From assembly GCA_946122785.1 (NCBI GenBank), contig CAMGYJ010000011.1:35924513-35988512 (forward strand): DNA of 64,000 bases, written 5' to 3'. Below the pieces are notes generated by a model. It made no database searches. It worked only from the letters and a program-made list of their open reading frames with translations, and had not been told where the DNA came from. A program made the position numbers and the translations under genes. The first letter of the stretch is position 1; every line of letters starts with the position of its first letter. The stretch comes from Linum tenue. Taxonomy: Eukaryota > Streptophyta > Magnoliopsida > Malpighiales > Linaceae. Shown one piece after another: positions 58,712-64,000 of this stretch.

Positions 58712-59936
58712 ATGGTGAGGAAGGAGAATAAGTTGTTCATTGCTTTCACATGGCTGCTGGTAGGGCTGTCACTCGGTCGGTTTCGGTTTAACCGAAAATC
58801 GAATTGTCGGTTATCGGTCAAACCGAGACCTCGACCAGAGCTACCGCCAACCGACCGTCTGTGAGCCTCGGTTAGTCGCAAACCGACCGATCGGTTTCCG
58901 GTTTCGACTCGGTTAGCCGGCCAACCGGAAATTACCTTTAAAAAAAAATTAAAAGCAACAAAAAATCTGCACCACACACTCCTAACCTAACCCCTCCGTT
59001 TCTCGATTCTTCTTTCCCCTCCGTTTTCTCGATTCTCTTCCCAGACCATCTCTCTCTCTCTATTCTCTTCTTCCTCTGGAAGGAAAATCGAAAAACCAAC
59101 TCCCTCGATTCTTCTTCCCAGACTATCTCTCTCCCTGTTCTCGCCTCCTCCCTCGATTCTCTCTCTCGATTCTGCTGGTGTTGGCGAAGGGGGCGCGGCG
59201 CGGCGACGGGGGCAGGGCGCGGCGACAGGCGCGGGGCGCGACGACTGGCGCGGCGACGGGAGCGAGGTGCGGCGACGGGCGCGGCGACTGGCGCGGCGCG
59301 AGGATCTGGCCTCCATGCAGAGGAAGAAGAGTCAAAGGAGTTAACCGAGGAGGAGAGGTGAGGAGGAGGAGGAGAGGTGAGGGTCGGATCTGCTGTGGAA
59401 GGATTTGTAGGAAGAAAGAGAGAAGAAGAGTCGAAGGAGTTAGGAAGAAAGAGAGAAGCTGGAGTGGAGGGGTCACCTTCTCTTTTTTATATTTTCGGTT
59501 GTGGGTCGGTTGGCCGGTTAGTCGCGGTTAACCGACTTCGGTTACTCGGCTAACCGGACCCCTGATTTCCTCTACCGCCAACCGACCGCCCTCTTCGGAA
59601 TCGGCTTTTCGGCTAGCCAAAAACCGGTCAGTTCGGTTGAAACCGACCGGTTAGCCGCTAACCAGAAAACCGTCCGCCAGCCCTAGCTGCTGGTGGTGCT
59701 TATTGTGGCCGCCATTGCTGTTAATGCTGTCCCTGCCACTCGCCAACAGAGCTTCGAGCATCTGGTTCAACCCCAAGCAGGTATAAAATAAGCTCGCAAC
59801 TTGGTTTCCTTGTCTCTTTGTAGTTAGCATGACCACCATTTGTGACATTGTTGAAGGTTGCCGCTGCTGCAATTTTGTTGGGAGGGTCCCCAATCTCAGA
59901 TGTGGGCGAGTTTGCTGCGTGGATGGCTGTTGCTAA
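58712..59936 (+). pseudogene. Small secreted cysteine-rich peptide gene interrupted by a hAT-type element
   Basis: The exon begins MVRKENKLFIAFTWLL at 58712 and breaks after 49 bases at the insertion. The sequence resumes in exactly the right phase after the second target-duplication copy (59694) with a hydrophobic VVLIVAAIAVNA and a PATRQQ cleavage-type region. The uninterrupted exon would end at 59780 (CAAGCAG/GTATAA). A second exon at 59857-59936 would carry eight cysteines in the pattern C-x-CC-x10-C-x3-CC-x3-CC and a TAA stop, for about 71 residues in all. An acceptor at 59823 is stronger and keeps the same frame but implies a 43-base intron. I do not recognise the peptide family; signalling or antimicrobial roles are open. 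As it stands the element introduces stops inside the signal peptide, so the allele should be null unless the element is spliced out. Confidence 0.7.
58761..59685. mobile_element. hAT-type element in an exon, TSD GCTGCTGG
   Basis: 925 bp. It starts TAGGGCTGTCACTCGGTCGG and ends with the inverted CGTCCGCCAGCCCTA. The perfect 8-bp duplication GCTGCTGG lies at 58753-58760 and 59686-59693. Both ends carry arrays of CGGTT/AACCG words. The centre holds a GC-rich tandem array (GGCGCGGCGAC-like, 59185-59300). No transposase. Confidence 0.93.
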
Positions 59937-60116
59937 ATTATGGTGGTGATGAGTGAATTATGAATATCATGATACGATGGTGGTGGCTTTGTGATAAACC
60001 GAATAAATAAAAATTTTCTGGATTTTCCCTCGAAATGGTATCACGACTGACTGACTAATGTATCAATATACAAGATCACGTCGTCATTTCAGTTACTTTA
60101 ATGTAAGTTTCGAATA

Positions 60117-60459
60117 AAGGGTACGGTCTATTTTCTATCCAAAAAAATTTCAGATTTTTTATATTATCCAAACCTATTAAAATGCTATTAATTATCCAAT
60201 TCTTTCGTAATGTATCAAAATATTAATCATTTTTATATTATCGTTAATAATTTTGTAACTCTTTTCTTGGTTAAAATACTGAAATTTTGGAATGTTGACA
60301 TTCATGTGTCTCTTCCAATTCAGTATCATATTGTCAAATCAATATTACTAACAAAATTGCTAACGGAAAGTTAACATTTGGTTCATTCTTAATATTTCGA
60401 TATCTTTAGATAATATAAAAAAATCTGAAAAAAATCTGAATAAAAACTAGGCATTACCT
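60117..60459. repeat. Dispersed element, copy 2 (MITE-like)
   Basis: Second copy of the 5701-6030 repeat, in the same orientation and with the same interior blocks. It ends CTAGGCATTACC, inverted relative to its start GGGTACGGTCTATTTTC. It lies 55 bases left of the LINE target site. Confidence 0.55.
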
Positions 60460-60533
60460 TCAAATAAACTACTCATGATAAGTATTTACGTGTTGGCCGT
60501 CACCATTCATTATAGTCGAACTTTAAAATTCTT

Positions 60534-62727
60534 TTTTTTTTTGTAGTAAGACGGAGCGAGAAGGCGCTCCAAACCTTTAGTAAGTAATCAGCCTAGGCGT
60601 TTGAACACCCATACAATCATGGAGTAACCAGAAATTCAGAACATCAGTAGGGGTCTGTATCATGTGCTCGCCCACTGCATGTGAGTGTCCCTTTGACGCC
60701 AGGAAATCAGCCGCAGCGTTCGCTTCCCGGTAGATGTGTTTGAGGACGACCTGCCAGGCTCTCTCCAACAACCTGCGAACTTGCATGACGAGCTGGTAGT
60801 GCGGACTGCTCTCTGTCGCAGCCTGAACAAGGTCAATCGCCACTCTCGAATCCGTCTGGACCTCGACCTTTCGTGCTCCCACCTCCCAAGCTGCCCGTAA
60901 ACCAATTACAATAGCCATCAACTCCGCCCGCGTTATAGATCCTCCACCCAGGTTGGCTGTAAAAGCACTCACGAAACGTCCATCCTCCTCTCGAATTACT
61001 CCACCCGCAGCTGCACTCCCCGAAGCATTAATGACTGACCCATCCGTGTTGAGGCAGTGCCAACCCGTCGGCGGTGGGGTTCAAGAGATAAGCTCTCGCC
61101 GTCGAGCTCGGGCTTGTTCAAAGATTTGCTCCTCCTTAGCCCAAGCACTCTGAATCTGGGTCTGCATCCTACGGGCATACTGCTGTACTGCCGAGACCTC
61201 CCCCAGAACCTTTTCAAACACCCAAGCATTTCTGTTTTTCCATAACGCCCAGCACACCACCGCAAATAGCATAGCATCGATCTTTGTACTCCTCCCTGTA
61301 AGATAATGAAGAAGCCAACGATTCAGTTCCTCCTGGAAGAAAATAGCGTCGGATTCCCCCTCCAGAAATGCTGCCCAGGTAGCCCTTGCATAGGAACAGT
61401 CTCTTAGCACATGAAGGGTCGATTCTGGGCCATTTCCACAAACCTGGCAGGCATCTGACGAGGCCAAGTGTCTTCTGCGTCGCTCGTCGTTGGTGAGGAG
61501 ACGTTGATGGGTTGCCAGCCAGAGGAACGAGCAGATCCTCTGCGTCGCCGGTGTTTTCCACACCGCCCTCCACAATCGATACTGTCCAGTTGGTCCTTCC
61601 TCGCCAGCTGTCAGCTCATAAGCCGTCTTGATAGAGAATTTCCCCGAGTCCGTCAGCCTCCAGATTGGGACATCCGGGCTCATTCCCTGGGGCGGCGGAT
61701 GCAGCTGTACTTGCTGTACAAGCTCTGATGGAAGAAAAGCTTGGAGATAAGCTACATTCCAATTGCCATTGAGGGTCAATTCTGCAACTGTTTGCGACCG
61801 TGCTTCCATAGGCAAATTTACTGCAAGTTCGGCCAGCGTTGGGCCATCCTGCAACCAGCGATCTTCCCAAAACAAAGTGGTCGATCCGCTGCGTACGTTC
61901 CACATCAGAGCGTCTGGGAGGAAATGAAGAACCCGTAAGACCCCCCCTCCACAGATTGGAAAGTCTGCCTGTCGTACGAGGTTGCCAGCTGTTCCCCACC
62001 TTACACAGATACTTTGCTCTAATAACTTGTGCCCACAAACTCTCCTGCTCCGTTAAGAGCCGCCATGCAATCTTGAGCATGAAAGACTCATTCATTCTAG
62101 TAGCGCCTCTCAGACTGAGCCCGCCTTCCTCTTTTGGTCTACAGAGTGTTTCCCAGTCTATAAGGTGGATCTTTCGTCCCTGTTCAGAGCTCCCCCACAC
62201 GAAATCCCTAATCTTCTTATCAATGTACTCCCTGACGCTAGCCGGAAGAAGAGATGTCTGCATAGTATAGGCTGGTAGCGACGACAGTACCGATTGTGCA
62301 AGAGTTATCCTAGCAGCAAGACTAAGGGACTTCACCTTCCAACCTGCTAGTCGGGCGTCAATCCTGTCAATCAGTGCTGAGTAAGTTGCCTTCGAGACTC
62401 TATCATGGATCACCGGGACTCCCAAGTACCTGCCCAGATTCTTCGTTTCTTGTATCTCAAGTGCCGCACTAATCTGGGTAGCTTGATTGACTGAGACGTT
62501 CCCCGAGAAGAAAACACGGGACTTCGGACGACTAACTTGCTGCCCCGACGCTGCTCCAAACTTCTCAAGAAAATCCTGTATAGAAGCTACCTGCTCCGCT
62601 GAAGCCTCTCCCATCAAGATGAGGTCATTTGTAAAAAATAAATGAGACAAAGCTGGTCCCTTCTGAGAGATCTTGATGGGATTCCAGGTCTTGTTTGCCA
62701 CCGACTCACGAATTAGATGACCGAGCC
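60534..62727 (-). mobile_element. 5'-truncated LINE with perfect 19-bp target duplication
   Basis: It is flanked by GTCGAACTTTAAAATTCTT at 60515-60533 and 62728-62746, with a poly(A) tail (plus-strand T run, 60534-60542). It encodes, on the minus strand, the end of RT (FTNDLILMGEA at the catalytic site, where active enzymes have FADD), LGRYLGVPVIHDRVSKATYS and IHLIDWETLCRPKEEGGLSL. A zinc-finger region (CQVCGNGPESTLHVLRDC) and RNase H (WHCLNTDGSV, TRAELMAIVIGL, VQTDSRVAIDLV, ANAAADFLASKG) follow. One frameshift near 61905 and one TGA at about 61081 (probably from CGA) break the frame. The apparent N-terminal MSNKNFKVR comes from flanking DNA and the target duplication, not from the element. 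Confidence 0.95.
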
Positions 62728-62925
62728 GTCGAACTTTAAAATTCTTGTTAGACATGATAAAAGAGTTTGGTTCCCCGAATTAAAAGGAAATTATACAGTA
62801 AAGTCAGGTTACGATCAGCTCCCAAATCCCAATCCCTAAAACAAGAAAGACATATTATAACAAATCCAGCTATGACAAGATTACGAGCAATTAACATTAA
62901 ATGACTTTAGACATATATATATAGA

Positions 62926-63204
62926 GAAAATGCTAGCGTACGCCTAGCGTTGTTCTCACACTTGATTTTTGCACTTCAATATATTTCGCTAGTGTACGTC
63001 AGGCGTATATTGTCGAGTTTCACTATTTAGAACACGAATTAATAGGAGTTTGGGGCATGATACTATAACCTAACCTCTAAATTCTCTAACCTAAGCGACA
63101 AGATTTATTTAATCTAAAAATAATAACAACCGACGGTTCTGATTCAACGAAATATATGGAAGTGCAAAAACCAAGTGTGAACACAGACGTATACTAGCCT
63201 TTAC
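62926..63204. mobile_element. MITE with 60-bp TIRs, inserted in a TA-rich tract
   Basis: AAAATGCTAGCGTACGCCTA...CACACTTGATTTTTGCACTT at the left. The reverse-complemented right end reads GTAAAGGCTAGTATACGTCT...CACACTTGGTTTTTGCACTT. Both flanks are CATATATATA tracts. The interior contains ATAATAACAACCGACGGTTC, also found in the third element of this cluster. Confidence 0.7.
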
Positions 63205-63218
63205 CATATATATATATG

Positions 63219-63634
63219 GTGGCGTCTTCAGTGCACTCACTTTTTTGGGTGCATTCAGTGCACTCACTTCATAACCGTCATTTTAAACACGTGATTCACG
63301 TCAAAATGATGTCAATCATCACTTATGATGTGATGAACAATAAAGCACATGAATTTGCACAAAAACTATTCAAGATTTACTTTAATTTGAAGGATTTAGA
63401 GACTAGAGATTTAGGGTTAGGTTTAGGGTTTACAGTTAGGGGTTTAGGGATAGAACTCAAAATTGGAGGTCTAGGGCTTAGGATAATCTGCTAATTAGTT
63501 GTTATCATATGCTATATCATCATATTACACTAATTCTACAAATTAAAATTCAAAATACGACACCTTAAGACTAGTTTTTGAGCTGGTGCATTGAACGCAC
63601 TCATTTTTGTGAGTGCACCGAAGTAGGCTTCTAC
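63219..63634. mobile_element. MITE with GTGCACTCAC ends and telomere-like interior
   Basis: The left end has TTCAGTGCACTCACTTTTTT; the inverted right end has TTCGGTGCACTCACAAAAAT. The interior (63409-63450) contains several TTTAGGG or TTAGGG words, degenerate and too few for a true interstitial telomere. Confidence 0.6.
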
Positions 63635-63635
63635 G

Positions 63636-64000
63636 GTACCCAGGGTGAAATCCCGGGTACCGCATACCTTGAGTAAGAAAATGCTATCCAGGACTTGAAT
63701 TGACTAATCTTTCAGACATAATACTATACTCTAACCCTTAAAGATCAAAATCTAGGTCATAATTCTCTAAATCGTATACCCCAAGATCAATTTAATTAGA
63801 AACAATAATCGACGGTTATGATTCGTCCAAATATAGACAAAAAAATCAATGCATCATATTAGAGTTTATATTTTATGATTTAGATAATTAGGACCTAGGT
63901 TTCACTCATTAAGGATTAGGGTATAATATCTTGTCCAAAAATCCTGCTAATTCGAGGTCTAAATAGCGTTTTCATACTCAAGGTATGTGGTACCCCGGAT
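63636..64000. mobile_element. MITE with GGTACC-rich ends, reaching the window edge
   Basis: The left has GGGTACCGCATACCTTGAGT and the inverted right end has GGGTACCACATACCTTGAGT, then TGAAAACGCTAT against AGAAAATGCTAT. The interior ACAATAATCGACGGTTATG is related to the 62926-63204 element. It may continue past base 64000. Confidence 0.6.

Noticed and set aside
59857..59936. Cystatin fragment (reading LLGGSPISDVGEF in another frame)
   Set aside because: That frame lacks an acceptor in phase with the signal-peptide exon; the Cys-rich frame joins in phase and ends cleanly.
63409..63450. Interstitial telomere
   Set aside because: Only a few degenerate TTTAGGG words inside a MITE; not a tandem array.

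Overview
The window looks like a stretch of a TE-rich eudicot nuclear genome. The genes are spliced with GT-AG introns, the intergenic DNA is AT-rich, and most of the sequence is transposon-derived (LTR and LINE retrotransposons, CACTA, hAT-type, Harbinger and long-TIR elements). The species cannot be named from the sequence alone. Splice models were built by eye from frame continuity, splice sites and remembered family alignments, so they are predictions.

The best-supported genes form one block. It holds a CELLULOSE SYNTHASE INTERACTIVE (CSI3-like) gene (34469-41447, +), a replication factor C subunit 3 gene (41924-44962, -) and a secreted A1-type aspartyl protease gene (50427-53081, -). As I recall, the order CSI3 - RFC3 - aspartyl protease matches three consecutive Arabidopsis chromosome 1 loci, which suggests conserved microsynteny. 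A J-domain-less DnaJ C-terminal (HSP40-like) gene lies at 17037-18720 (+), with an unrecognised candidate first exon at 14353-14763.

Two other genes have been broken by transposons. A WAT1/UMAMIT-type transporter gene (- strand, 6305 to 2613) is cut inside its fifth exon by an LTR retrotransposon that runs off the left edge. A small secreted cysteine-rich peptide gene (58712-59936, +) has a 925-bp hAT-type element inside its signal-peptide exon; the element is flanked by a perfect 8-bp target duplication.

Layout: 1-2612 LTR element; 2613-6305 broken transporter; 6802-14087 nested CACTA and hAT-type elements; 14.3-18.7 kb candidate exon and DnaJ-like gene; 19.1-23.2 kb CACTA element and a 51-bp palindromic minisatellite; 24.1-27.0 kb Harbinger element with divergent genes, both mutated; 27.6-31.0 kb motif-rich element carrying a LINE; 32.7-33.9 kb LINE relic; 34.4-45.0 kb CSI3 and RFC3; 45.2-46.65 kb long-TIR element; 47.0-49.3 kb copia relic; 50.4-53.1 kb aspartyl protease; 54.65-57.0 kb long-TIR element with a poly(A)-tailed retroposon; 58.7-59.9 kb broken peptide gene; 60.5-62.7 kb LINE with a 19-bp target duplication; 62.9-64.0 kb three small adjacent elements.

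The least expected structure is in the left LTR element. Two bases after its apparent LTR end, where a tRNA-primer site would be expected, there is instead a 16-base perfect complement of a segment inside the same LTR. This is compatible with self-primed reverse transcription. No tRNA, rRNA or CRISPR feature was seen.
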